DNA from: Haliea sp.
GTDB taxonomy: Bacteria > Pseudomonadota > Gammaproteobacteria > Pseudomonadales > Halieaceae
DNA: 64,000 nt
NCBI GenBank assembly: GCA_016704305.1
Contig: JADJAL010000062.1
Location: 1 to 64,000 of the forward strand
Direction: 5' to 3'
The position numbers were made by a program, and so were the translations under genes. Under the pieces are notes generated by a model. It saw only the letters and a program-made list of their open reading frames with translations. It ran no database searches and was not told the DNA's origin. Shown here piece after piece: positions 35,964-44,856 of the stretch (its first letter is position 1; each line of letters starts with the position of its first letter).

Positions 35964-37463
35964 ATGATTCGCCTGACCGCTCTGAGTGTTTTGGTATTGG
36001 CCGCCGCTGCGGGTTCCGCGACAGCGCAGGTATCGCCTGCGGAACTCAGTTCGATCTCTATCCCCGACAGGGTCGAGACCGCAATCGGCAAACTCGAGTT
36101 CTTTGATGGGGTGCCATCAGACGCCACGATCGCCACGGTCTACGACAACCTCGACCGGATGCGCGGCATGGGCGTGTTTCTCGACAACATCGGCGCTGTT
36201 TCGATGTACAGTGTGCGCAAGGGCTTGGACGGCGCCGGGGCCGAAGGCGCGAACAGGATCGCCCTATTTGAGCAACTGCTGGATTCCCAGACGCTCGTCG
36301 TCACGGCTAACACTTCGACCCTCTATGCCTATACCTATACCGATCTTGCGCAGGATGGGCCGACCGTTATTGAAGTCCCCCCGGCTATGCTCGGGTTTCT
36401 CAATGACGCCTGGCAGCGTTTCGTCGGCAACATGGGCGTCACCGGGCCAGATATGGGCAAGGGCGGCAAGTATCTGGTAGTGCCCCCTGGCTATACGGGC
36501 GAAATCCCCGACGGCTACTTTTTGCTCAAGCCATCGACCAACAGGAACTTCATGTTCCTGCGCGGCTCGATCAAAGACGGGCTCAGCCCCGCAGTCAATA
36601 ACATTACCTCGAACCTGAAGGTCTATCCGCTGAAAGATGCGGCCAAACCGGCTGCGACATCATTCGTCAATATGTCGAACAGGGCCTTCAACACAGTCTT
36701 CCCCAGCGACTTCAGCTATTTCGAATACCTTGACCGCGTCATTCAGGAAGAACCCATCGAGGCGATCAGCCCGGAAGTGCGCGGCGCCATCGCCGCGATT
36801 GGCATCGTCAAGGGAAAGCCCTTCGCTCCTGACGAGCGGATGAAAAAGCTGTTGACGGCTGCCGCGACGCTGGGCAATGCGACCGCCCGCGCCATCACCT
36901 ACGAGCCGCGAATTGACGGCGTGAAAATCTACCCGGACGACCCCAACAGTGTCTGGTCCACCGCGTTCGCCAACAGGAGCACCAGCTTTGAAGCGGAAGG
37001 AACAATGGGGCTGGATGCGCGGGTGCTCTACTATTTTAACGCCGGCGGGGTGACTCCGGCCATGGCCACTACGCACGCGGGCGAAGGTTCGGACTACGCG
37101 CTTGCGGTTCTCGACGCCAACAAGCAGCCCTTCGACGGCGCGAAGACGTACAGGCTGCATCTGCCCAAGGACGTTCCGGTCAACGACTTCTGGGCTGTTA
37201 CCTTGTATGACACCCAAACCCGCTCGCAGCTTCAAACCAGCCAGAGCTTCCCCACCATCGGCAGTCAGTCCAGCGGTATGGCTCGGAACGCAGATGGTTC
37301 CTATGACGTGTATTTCGCGCCCGAAGCGCCGCAAGGCAAGGAAGGCAACTGGCTGCAAACGCTGCCGGGCAAGAGCTGGTTCACGATCCTGCGTATGTAT
37401 GGTCCGCTCGAGCCCTGGATCAACAAGAGCTGGCGGCCGGGTGAAATCGAATTGCTACGGTGA
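35964..37463 (+). CDS. DUF1254/DUF1214 secreted protein (first of pair)
   Basis: A 499-residue periplasmic protein with a clear signal peptide (MIRLTALSVLVLAAAAGSATA). The N-terminal DUF1254 part includes ALFEQLLDSQTLVVTANTSTLYAY, and the C-terminal DUF1214 part includes YRLHLPKDVPVNDFWAVTLYDTQTRS and SWFTILRMYGPLEPW. Function is unknown; the family is common in organisms degrading lipids and aromatic compounds. The start has a GAGGAGG box. It is followed by a paralogue after 66 bases. Confidence 0.9.
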   Translation: MIRLTALSVLVLAAAAGSATAQVSPAELSSISIPDRVETAIGKLEFFDGVPSDATIATVYDNLDRMRGMGVFLDNIGAVSMYSVRKGLDGAGAEGANRIALFEQLLDSQTLVVTANTSTLYAYTYTDLAQDGPTVIEVPPAMLGFLNDAWQRFVGNMGVTGPDMGKGGKYLVVPPGYTGEIPDGYFLLKPSTNRNFMFLRGSIKDGLSPAVNNITSNLKVYPLKDAAKPAATSFVNMSNRAFNTVFPSDFSYFEYLDRVIQEEPIEAISPEVRGAIAAIGIVKGKPFAPDERMKKLLTAAATLGNATARAITYEPRIDGVKIYPDDPNSVWSTAFANRSTSFEAEGTMGLDARVLYYFNAGGVTPAMATTHAGEGSDYALAVLDANKQPFDGAKTYRLHLPKDVPVNDFWAVTLYDTQTRSQLQTSQSFPTIGSQSSGMARNADGSYDVYFAPEAPQGKEGNWLQTLPGKSWFTILRMYGPLEPWINKSWRPGEIELLR

Positions 37464-37529
37464 CTTCATCCGCTGGCAGCCGTCCGGCGGAATAACAAGC
37501 TGGTTGTCTGAATCAGGAGCCAACACTCT

Positions 37530-39179
37530 ATGAACGAGCGGAGACAGAATATGAACCGATTGCCCATGAACCGATTACCATCCACTTGCGGATTTGTCCT
37601 GGCCTTGTCCCTGGCCGTGACAGCACAGGCCGACGTTTCAAAAGCGACGATAGACTCACTGGGCACGCCCGACAGTGTGGAGACATCGATCGGAAGGCTA
37701 AACTTCAAGGACGGTGCGCCCAGTGCCGACACTGCGCAGAAAGTGTTCGATACGCTCGACTTCACCCGCGCACTGAACGTCTACAACAACAGCTTTCGCG
37801 GCGCGTCTGCCTTAGGGCTCCAGAAGGGCTTCCAGAGCATCGGTGGCGAGTACAACGACGTCATCATTACATCGAAACTGCTGGATTCGGCGTCCCTTTT
37901 CCTGACCGGAAACGCCGACACCGTCTACTACATCTCCGTCGTCGACCTTTCGAAGGGGCCAATGGTGATCGAACAGCCTTCCGATGGTGTTGGGACCATC
38001 AACGACATGTGGTTCTCGTGGATTATCGATGTCGGCGGCCCGGGGCCGGATCGAGGTCAGGGCGGCAAGTACCTGATCGTCGGACCCGAATATGACGGGC
38101 CGCTGCCCGAGGGCGGATACTTCGTCGCCCATTCCAAAACCAACCGCATCCTCTATGCCTCGCGCGCCTACCTGGTGGACAGCGATCCCAAACCGGCAGT
38201 CGAGAACGTCAAGGCGAACATGAAGATCTACCCCTATGCGGCGGGCGCCTACGGCACCAGCATCGCACAGGCGCTGAGCGGCGCAGTCCGTCTCGGGGCG
38301 GATCCAAAGATCCCTGAAACGAAGTTCATCGAGGCGAGCGACGTGTCCTTCAACACCATCCCGCCCAGCGATTTCGGCTTCTACGAATGGATCAACGAAA
38401 ACGTGCAGGCCGAGCCCGCCACCAGCTATGACGTGGAGCTCTCCGGGCAACTCGCCGCCATCGGCATCGTCAAGGGCAAGAAATTCGCGCCCGACGAGCG
38501 TATGAAGAAGATCCTCACGGATGCCGCCGCCGTCGGCCAGGCGGCCGGCCGTGTGCTGAACTGGCGTCCCTTTGACGCCCACCCGGAGTGGGCCTACTAC
38601 CCTGACTCGATGTGGGGAAACATGCTCTGGGAGGGCGGCGCCTTCTTCGAAACTCCGCCACCTGTGTTCAAGGATGGCGAGTTCACGCCGCTGCCACCGA
38701 CCGGCGCTCGCACGCTCGATTCGCGTATTGCCTTCTACTACGGCTATACGCTCGATAGCCCCGGTATGATCATGACCATCCCGGAAGTGGGGTCGCAGTA
38801 CCTGATGGGTTTCCTTGACGCCAAGGGCGAGGTGCTCGACGGCGCAAAAACCTACAGGGTGACCCTGCCCAAGAACATCCCGGCCAAGGCGTTCTGGTCC
38901 TTCACGCTCTACGATAACCAGACGCGCTCCATGCTGCAGACACCGCAGAAATACCCCCGCGCGGGATCGCAGTCTTACCCCTCCCCGGCGGCGGAGGCAG
39001 CCGGCGACGGCTCAACGACGATCTGGTTCGCACCGGAACAGCCCGAAGGCGTCGCTCGCGGCAACTGGATACAGACCGACCCGGCAAAGGGCTGGTTCAC
39101 GATTCTTCGTCTCTACAGCCCGCTGCCATCGTTCTTCGACAAATCCTGGCGGCCGAGCGAGATCGAATTGGTCCGGTGA
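37530..39179 (+). CDS. DUF1254/DUF1214 secreted protein (second of pair)
   Basis: A 549-residue paralogue of the preceding gene, with a signal peptide (STCGFVLALSLAVTAQA) and both DUF1254 and DUF1214 parts; shared blocks include PDERMKK and YRVTLPKNIPAKAFWSFTLYDNQTRSM and WFTILRLYSPLPSF. ATG 37530 has AGGAG ten bases upstream; an in-frame ATG at 37551 is equally possible. Tandem duplication within one operon is likely, and the pair probably shares an AraC-controlled promoter. Confidence 0.9.
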   Translation: MNERRQNMNRLPMNRLPSTCGFVLALSLAVTAQADVSKATIDSLGTPDSVETSIGRLNFKDGAPSADTAQKVFDTLDFTRALNVYNNSFRGASALGLQKGFQSIGGEYNDVIITSKLLDSASLFLTGNADTVYYISVVDLSKGPMVIEQPSDGVGTINDMWFSWIIDVGGPGPDRGQGGKYLIVGPEYDGPLPEGGYFVAHSKTNRILYASRAYLVDSDPKPAVENVKANMKIYPYAAGAYGTSIAQALSGAVRLGADPKIPETKFIEASDVSFNTIPPSDFGFYEWINENVQAEPATSYDVELSGQLAAIGIVKGKKFAPDERMKKILTDAAAVGQAAGRVLNWRPFDAHPEWAYYPDSMWGNMLWEGGAFFETPPPVFKDGEFTPLPPTGARTLDSRIAFYYGYTLDSPGMIMTIPEVGSQYLMGFLDAKGEVLDGAKTYRVTLPKNIPAKAFWSFTLYDNQTRSMLQTPQKYPRAGSQSYPSPAAEAAGDGSTTIWFAPEQPEGVARGNWIQTDPAKGWFTILRLYSPLPSFFDKSWRPSEIELVR

Positions 39180-39204
39180 GATACGATGTAGTCAGCTGCG
39201 CACG

Positions 39205-39266
39205 CATAACTGGGGACAGACCAAGTTAATGACCGGCCTTTGACGTCGCCTGTCCCCGACGTTATG
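39205..39266. repeat. REP-like inverted repeat
   Basis: Arms CATAAC plus GGGGACAG on the left (39205-39219) and CTGTCCCC plus GTTATG on the right (39250-39266), enclosing about 30 bases. It lies between the DUF1254 pair and the lipoprotein gene and could end the upstream transcript or be a REP-type element. Confidence 0.55.
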
Positions 39267-39304
39267 GCCAACAACCCATCAAACCCTTCACTTGGAGTCC
39301 ATCC

Positions 39305-39634
39305 ATGAAAGCAACACTTCCTGTCATTGTATTGCTCACACTCTTCACCGGTTGTTCAGCACAGGCGCCGGCACCACAAGCGCAGGTGCAGGCGAATCTC
39401 GCCAAGCCTGTCGACTGCTCTACGGCGGCGGCGGATATTCAAACCCTGACCAGCGAGAAAGCCCGTACCTCGCAGGAAATCGAGGATGGTGCGAGCTCGA
39501 TCATCCCCGTTGGCGCGGTCGCGCATATGTTCGGGGGGAGCGAGAAGGAAGGGCTGGAGATCGGCACCGGCGAATATAATAAGAAACTGGATGCCAAAAT
39601 TGCGGAGATTCAGTCGCAGTGCAATGGTAAATAG
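39305..39634 (+). CDS. Small putative lipoprotein
   Basis: A 109-residue protein with a lipoprotein signal (LTLFTGC, the Cys being residue 18). A short Ala/Pro/Gln linker follows, then a mainly helical part with Cys near residue 38 and another near the C-terminus (SQCNGK), which might form a disulfide. I do not recognise a family. It stands alone between a REP-like repeat and the convergent alkylsulfatase-like gene. Confidence 0.7.
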   Translation: MKATLPVIVLLTLFTGCSAQAPAPQAQVQANLAKPVDCSTAAADIQTLTSEKARTSQEIEDGASSIIPVGAVAHMFGGSEKEGLEIGTGEYNKKLDAKIAEIQSQCNGK

Positions 39635-39809
39635 GCTATCGAGAAGTTCGGCTGAAGTTTTTTGTCTGCAAGGCGCAATTCAATAAAGATCGCGATACGT
39701 TCCAATGTCTTGTTGCCTGCTGTTTCGGCGCTGCTTGCCAGCAGCTTCTGCTCGGTTGCTACTGGGCAGAAGCATACTGGCATCACGATTCACGCAGTAA
39801 CTTTCAGGC

Positions 39810-41887
39810 TCAAGGCGTCACGATATTAAAGACGGGATCCGGCTGGTCCAGCAGCGCGAAGAACTGCAGTAGGTCCAGCTTGCTGCCTTCCACCGAGACG
39901 TCATCCGAAAACAGGATGTCGCGAATACCGGCGCCGCCCGTCAGCATTTTTACGAACAGCGGGTGCGTGATGCGCACGGTGGCATTCGCGTTGGCCGCAG
40001 GGCTGCCCTCGCGTTGGTGCAGCACGGCGTTCTCCAGTTCCAGCACGTACGTTTTACCCAGGTCGGTAAACTCGATATTGAGGGTGAAGGTTTTGCCGTC
40101 CGCCTTGGGGCCGTTGAGCATCGCGGCCATCAGCTCGAAAAACTGGTCGACCGGTGTTTCGTTGATCAGGTCCACCGCATTGGCGATGCTGAGCCCGACC
40201 TTGGGCGTGCCCTGGCGCAGCTCCAGCGCGCCGGTGAGATACACATCCCGCCACGGCCCTGATTCGGCCAGGTAACCCATCTGGTCGTAGGTTTGGGCGA
40301 GCAGCGCCTTGGCGGCGGTATTGTCCGGCTGGGCGAACACGAGGTGATTCAGTACCTCGGCCACCCAGCGGTATTCGCCCTTGTCAAAATCCGCCTGCGC
40401 ACGGCGCAAGATCGCGTCGGCGCCACCCATCATGTCGACGTAGTGCACCGCGGCCTCGGCCGGCGGCAGTGGGTCCAGGTTGGCAGGGTTGCCGTCGTAC
40501 CAGCCAAAATACAGCTGGTACACCGCTTTCGCATTGTGCTTGAGCGTGCCGTAGTAGCCGCGATTGGAGAAATTGCCGCGCAGTGCTTCGGGCATCTGCA
40601 GCATGTCGGCGATCTCGCGCGGCGTATAGCCCTGCGATGCCAGGCGCAGCGTCTGGTCGTGGATGTACTTGTAGCCGTCGCGCTGTTTTTTCAGGAAATC
40701 GATGATCGCCTCGTTGCCCCACAGCGGCCAGTGGTGGCTGCCGAAATACACCTCGACGTCGGGGAACAGGTGGATCGCCTCGTCGATGTAGTGGCTCCAC
40801 TTGCGCGCGTCGCGCACCTTGGTACCGCGCAGCGTGTAGAGGTTGTGCATGGTGCGCGAGACCAGCTCGGCGCCGCCGAACGCTTTAAGCTGCGGCAAAT
40901 AAAAGGTCAACTCGGCGGGTGCCTCCGAGCCGGGTACATTCTGGAACACAAACTCCACGCCATCGATCGTGATCGTTTCGCCGGTGGTAGCGATGATGCG
41001 CGTCGGCTGCGCAATACCGACGCTGCCAAATGCCGGCCCCTTGCCGAGACCGGTGTCGACATGTTCGCGGGGGGAGTGTTCGAGCTGGCTGCCATACATG
41101 AACATCGAGCGCCGGCTCATGGTGGTGCCGGCGAGCACGTTTTCACTGGTGGCTTCTTCCATGAATCCCACCGGCGCGATGATCTGGGTGTTTGCATCCG
41201 CGCCCAGCACGGACACCACGCCGCCGAAGTGGTCGACGTGGGAATGCGTGAAGATGATTGCGGAAATGGGCTTGTTTCCCAGGTGTTCGCGCGCAAACGC
41301 GATGGCGGCAGCGGCGGTTTCTTTCGTGGTGAGCGGGTCGACGATAATCCAGCCTGTTTGTCCTTCGATGATGCTCATATTGGAGAGATCGAAGCCGCGC
41401 AGCTGGTAGACGCCGTCGGTGACTTTGAACAATCCGTGCTGGTTGTTGATTTTGGCCTGGCGCCACAGCTGGGATTCACGGTGACCGGCGCATCGCCCTC
41501 GATGAAGTCGTATGAGGACATGTCCCAGATCGTGGCGTTGTCCGGTCCCGCGACCGTAAGTGTTGGCGGCGCCGCGACCAGGCCCCTGCTGGCGTCGTCA
41601 AAATCCTGTTGGTCGGCGAGATTCAATTCCTCGCGCACCCCGGCATTGGCGCGCACCGTGTTGTCGGTCGCCGGTGTGTTGCCCTGGGCGCCCAGAGTAG
41701 CATCCGTCGGTTCGCCCTGGCAGGCCAGCAGCAGTGCCAGTAGTGGGGCGATCAACAGGCCGCGTGTCAGCGCTTGGCAGGGATGCGTGGACAAGATCGT
41801 GTCGGCAATGATTGCGGCCAGATGCGGATAGAGGGCATAGGAGAGTCTCCTGATGGGTATTATTACGCCCGCCTCGGTGGGGGGCAA
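39810..41887 (-). pseudogene. Alkyl/aryl-sulfatase, metallo-beta-lactamase fold, frameshifted
   Basis: A SdsA1/Bds1-type secondary alkylsulfatase. The main frame (39810-41432) has the zinc motif THSHVDHFGG, later histidines in GSHHWPLWG, then the dimerisation domain and an SCP2-like C-terminal domain (TFTLNIEFTDLGKTYVLE). The N-terminal part (41375-41887) carries a possible lipoprotein signal (LLALLLAC) and ends in VTVNPS. One missing base near 41470 (CCCAGCTGTGG) separates the frames; adding it gives NPSLWRQAKINNQHGLFKV, the family sequence. The start is uncertain: ATG 41887 would give a long pre-signal, and a TTG nearer the signal is possible. The reconstructed size (about 660 residues) is normal. 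Confidence 0.82.
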
Positions 41888-42173
41888 AAGGACACTAGCA
41901 GCTCACTGCGGGCGGCGTGGGGTCCCACCTTGTTGGCACGGAGGGGGGGCCCGCGTGCTGTTATTTATCGTGGGGGGGTCCTCGGCGTGCTCAAGCGCAG
42001 ACTGACGCGTAGGCGAGCTGATGGCAACGATATCCGCCAGCGGGTGCGTTTGCACTTTCTTATTCCGTGTCGGCCCGGCTAAGGGGCGTGGCGCCGCGCG
42101 GGTCATTTGGTGGCAGCAGGCGACTGCGCCACAGATAACATCGCATGATGGTATCGAGTCGGTTAGGGGAAAA

Positions 42174-43535
42174 ATGAAAACAGAACGCTGGTCCTCTCGT
42201 GCCACATTCCTGTTCGCGACCATCGGCTGTTCGGTGGGCCTCGGCAATCTGTGGCGTTTTCCCTACATCGCTGGCGAAAATGGCGGCGGGGCGTTTGTGC
42301 TGGTGTATATCGGCTTCGTGCTGCTGCTTGGCATACCCCTGATCATGGCAGAACTGGCTATTGCGCGTCGTGGACACAACAACCCCGTGGCGACCACTGC
42401 GGCCATTTCCCATCACGAGAGCGGTCACCGCCGCTGGCAGCTGATTGGCTGGCTCAGCATACTGGCCCCGCTGCTGGGGCTGAGTTTCTATGGCGTGGTG
42501 TCGGGGTGGTCGCTGGAATATTTCCTGTTGGCCGCTGGTGGGCGTTTCGCCGGAATCAACGGTGGGCAAGCCGCCGAGTTGTTTGCCGGCGTGCTGGCAT
42601 CTCCGGGCAGGATGCTGTTCTGGTTCACGCTGGTCATTGTGTCTGTCGCCGTTGTTGTCGGCAGCGGCGTGCGCCGGGGCATTGAAGCAGTCTCCAAATT
42701 CATGATGCCCGCGCTGTTTATTCTGCTCCTTGGCCTGGCCGGATACGCCTGCACAGTGGGCGACGCCGGCGCTGCAGTCGCCTTTCTTTTTGCGCCGGAT
42801 TTTTCCAGTCTCACGGCCCAGGGGGTTCTGATGGCCTTCGGCCAATGCCTGTTTTCGCTGGCGGTCGGCACGGGCGCGATGCTGGCCTACGGCGCCTACC
42901 TGTCGCCGGACACATCCATCCCGGGTGCGGCCTGGACCATCGGCCTTGCCGATACCGCAGCATCCCTGCTCGCGGGCATGCTGATATTCCCGATCGTCTT
43001 CAGTTCGGGGCTGGACCCGGCGGAGGGGCCGGGATTGATCTTCGTTACGCTGCCCATCGCCTTCAGCGAAATGCCGGGCGGACAGATTTTTGCGTCGCTG
43101 TTTTTCCTGCTGGTGTTCTTTGCCGCCTTCACGTCGTGCCTGGGGATGATGGAGCCATTCGTGTCCTGGCTGGAGGATCGGGCGGGCTGGAATCGCCGCC
43201 GTGCGGCGTTGCTCACTGCAGTAGTGGTGTTTCTGCTGGGCCTCGCAGCGGTATTTTCCTTCAACCTCTGGAAGGACTTCACCCCGCTGGACATGATCCC
43301 TCCGCTGCAGGGGCGCACCGTGTTCTCCATCCTGGACTACGTCACCTCCAACCTTATCCTGCCGATCAATGCGCTGATGATCGCCGTGATGGCGGGCTGG
43401 GCGATTGCCAGTGCGCGCATGCGTGAGGATATCGGTATCAGGTCGGATGCAGGCTGGGCGATGTGGCAGGTCTCGGTGCGCTTTCTCGCGCCAGCGGCAA
43501 TCGTATGGATGTTTCTCGCCAACCTCTTCGAGTAA
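42174..43535 (+). CDS. Sodium-dependent symporter, NSS/SNF family
   Basis: A 453-residue inner-membrane transporter of the neurotransmitter:sodium symporter family, in bacteria importing amino acids or related amines with Na+. The first helix has the signature VGLGNLWRFPY and GGGAF. Ten to twelve helices follow, including SLAVGTGAMLAYGAYL. The ATG at 42174 has a GGGGAAAA stretch upstream and is the family start; an upstream in-frame start is unlikely. It is convergent with the Fe-S protein at 43542, only six bases away. Confidence 0.92.
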   Translation: MKTERWSSRATFLFATIGCSVGLGNLWRFPYIAGENGGGAFVLVYIGFVLLLGIPLIMAELAIARRGHNNPVATTAAISHHESGHRRWQLIGWLSILAPLLGLSFYGVVSGWSLEYFLLAAGGRFAGINGGQAAELFAGVLASPGRMLFWFTLVIVSVAVVVGSGVRRGIEAVSKFMMPALFILLLGLAGYACTVGDAGAAVAFLFAPDFSSLTAQGVLMAFGQCLFSLAVGTGAMLAYGAYLSPDTSIPGAAWTIGLADTAASLLAGMLIFPIVFSSGLDPAEGPGLIFVTLPIAFSEMPGGQIFASLFFLLVFFAAFTSCLGMMEPFVSWLEDRAGWNRRRAALLTAVVVFLLGLAAVFSFNLWKDFTPLDMIPPLQGRTVFSILDYVTSNLILPINALMIAVMAGWAIASARMREDIGIRSDAGWAMWQVSVRFLAPAAIVWMFLANLFE

Positions 43536-43541
43536 CAGCGG

Positions 43542-44522
43542 CTAAACAGCGTCGGGCACGCGTTTGGACAGCAGTTTTTCCGCCAGCGAGGGCCCGCGGC
43601 CGGGGATCGTCCAGGGGCAGACCTCGATGCAGATGCCGCAGCCCACGGTGTGGGTGAAGTAGGGCGCGCACTTGTCGAAATCCACGTACCACTTCTCTTC
43701 GCCCCGCACCATTTGCTTGTGGTCGGCAATCGCATCCACCGGGCAGTCCAGGGTGCAACGGCGACACCCCAGGCACAAGTCATCGACCGCGATATCCACC
43801 GGCTGGTCGTGCGCCAGTGGCAGATCGGTCAGCACCGTCGCGATGCGCATGCTGGAACCGAATTCGGTGCAGATCAGCGAGCCGTGCTTGCCGAGCTGGC
43901 CGAGACCCGCATCGATGGCCAGCGGGATATGCAGGATGTCGGCGGCCTCCCCGTACGCCCGGGCACGCCACCCCATCGCGCGGATATGTTCCGCTAGCGC
44001 AACGACCGTGCGCGTGATTTCCATGTAGGCCCTCATGGTCTCCACGCCCGCGCGGTTGGTCGTGACGAATGCCATCTCCTGGCTGTCCATCGGCATCAGC
44101 ACCACGATCGCATGGGGATAATCCGGCTGGTACCCGTTGTACAGCGCCTTTTCCGTGAGTGGCGCAACGCCCACTGCGCCGGCGCCCAGTGCGCGAGCCC
44201 GCTGCTTGATCGCCTCCGCCATCGCCCTGGGGTCTGCAACGGGCTGCCGCGTTTTTGCCACTGGCCCGTCCGCCCGGCGCAACAGCCAGCGATTGACCAT
44301 GTTCAGCCAGTACACCCGGAAGGGATTGATGAGCGCGAAAAACAGCTCCAGCTTGCGCCATTCCAGCTCGCGCGCGCCGGAGCCGTGAAAGACCTGCTCC
44401 GCGCGGCGGAACACCGGCTCGCCGAGCCCGTTGATCTCATTGCCGGAGCGGGGTTGTTGGCGATATTGAAAAGGCAACGCGGCAGATGGGAAGTCCCTGA
44501 TCACACGACGCGTCACAGGCAC
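43542..44522 (-). CDS. Reductive-dehalogenase-like 4Fe-4S protein (first copy)
   Basis: A protein of about 326 residues with the C-terminal half of a reductive dehalogenase: a corrinoid-binding-type domain followed by two 4Fe-4S sets, CLGCRRCTLDCP and a wider set KCAPYFTHTVGCGICIEVCPW. The second set, with Cys, 11 residues, CxxCxxxCP, is the RdhA pattern rather than that of QueG. No twin-arginine signal is seen. The start is taken as GTG 44522 (VPVTRRVIRDF), which overlaps the stop of a 65-codon frame as TAGTG; a long open frame upstream looks non-coding. A cobalamin-dependent reduction of a halogenated or other substrate is possible. Confidence 0.8.
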   Translation of the reverse strand: MPVTRRVIRDFPSAALPFQYRQQPRSGNEINGLGEPVFRRAEQVFHGSGARELEWRKLELFFALINPFRVYWLNMVNRWLLRRADGPVAKTRQPVADPRAMAEAIKQRARALGAGAVGVAPLTEKALYNGYQPDYPHAIVVLMPMDSQEMAFVTTNRAGVETMRAYMEITRTVVALAEHIRAMGWRARAYGEAADILHIPLAIDAGLGQLGKHGSLICTEFGSSMRIATVLTDLPLAHDQPVDIAVDDLCLGCRRCTLDCPVDAIADHKQMVRGEEKWYVDFDKCAPYFTHTVGCGICIEVCPWTIPGRGPSLAEKLLSKRVPDAV

Positions 44523-44719
44523 TAGTCCCTGATAACCGCTTCGAGTTCCAGCGGCTTGCCGCTGCGCTGGGCCCTTTGGTATGCCCTGCGCACGAGGACG
44601 CCGCGGGTCAGCCACAGCAGCGCATAGCGGGAAAGGCGCAGCAACAGGCGTGCATCCCGTCGCAGCGCCTGCCAGCGGCTCGGGTTTTCGAGGATGAACT
44701 CCTGTTCGAAGGAAGGCAT
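44522..44719 (-). CDS. 65-residue protein upstream of the Rdh-like gene
   Basis: Starts MPSFEQEFILEN and continues with a basic, leucine-rich helix (LLLRLSRYALLWLTRG) that may bind the membrane. Its TAG stop overlaps the GTG of the reductive-dehalogenase-like gene by one base. Two readings are possible: a separate small coupled protein, or the N-terminus of the same protein cut off by one missing base. No family recognised. Confidence 0.5.
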   Translation of the reverse strand: MPSFEQEFILENPSRWQALRRDARLLLRLSRYALLWLTRGVLVRRAYQRAQRSGKPLELEAVIRD

Positions 44720-44856
44720 GGCGAGAGTTTACTCCAGGCGAGCGACAAGCAGGCTTTGTTGTGATTTTTTTACGTTTTGCGCGGCGGCGGTGGGTCCGCA
44801 CAGGTGCCGCTGCTATATTGATAAACCTCGGCATCTCACAATAAACGGATAAAAAT

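Noticed and set aside
40293..41831. A 512-codon plus-strand open frame
   Set aside because: Antisense to the alkylsulfatase-like gene and without recognisable domains.
43542..44522. Assignment as epoxyqueuosine reductase (QueG)
   Set aside because: The wide second Fe-S set (Cys, 11 residues, CxxCxxxCP) and the lack of QueG landmarks favour the reductive dehalogenase family.
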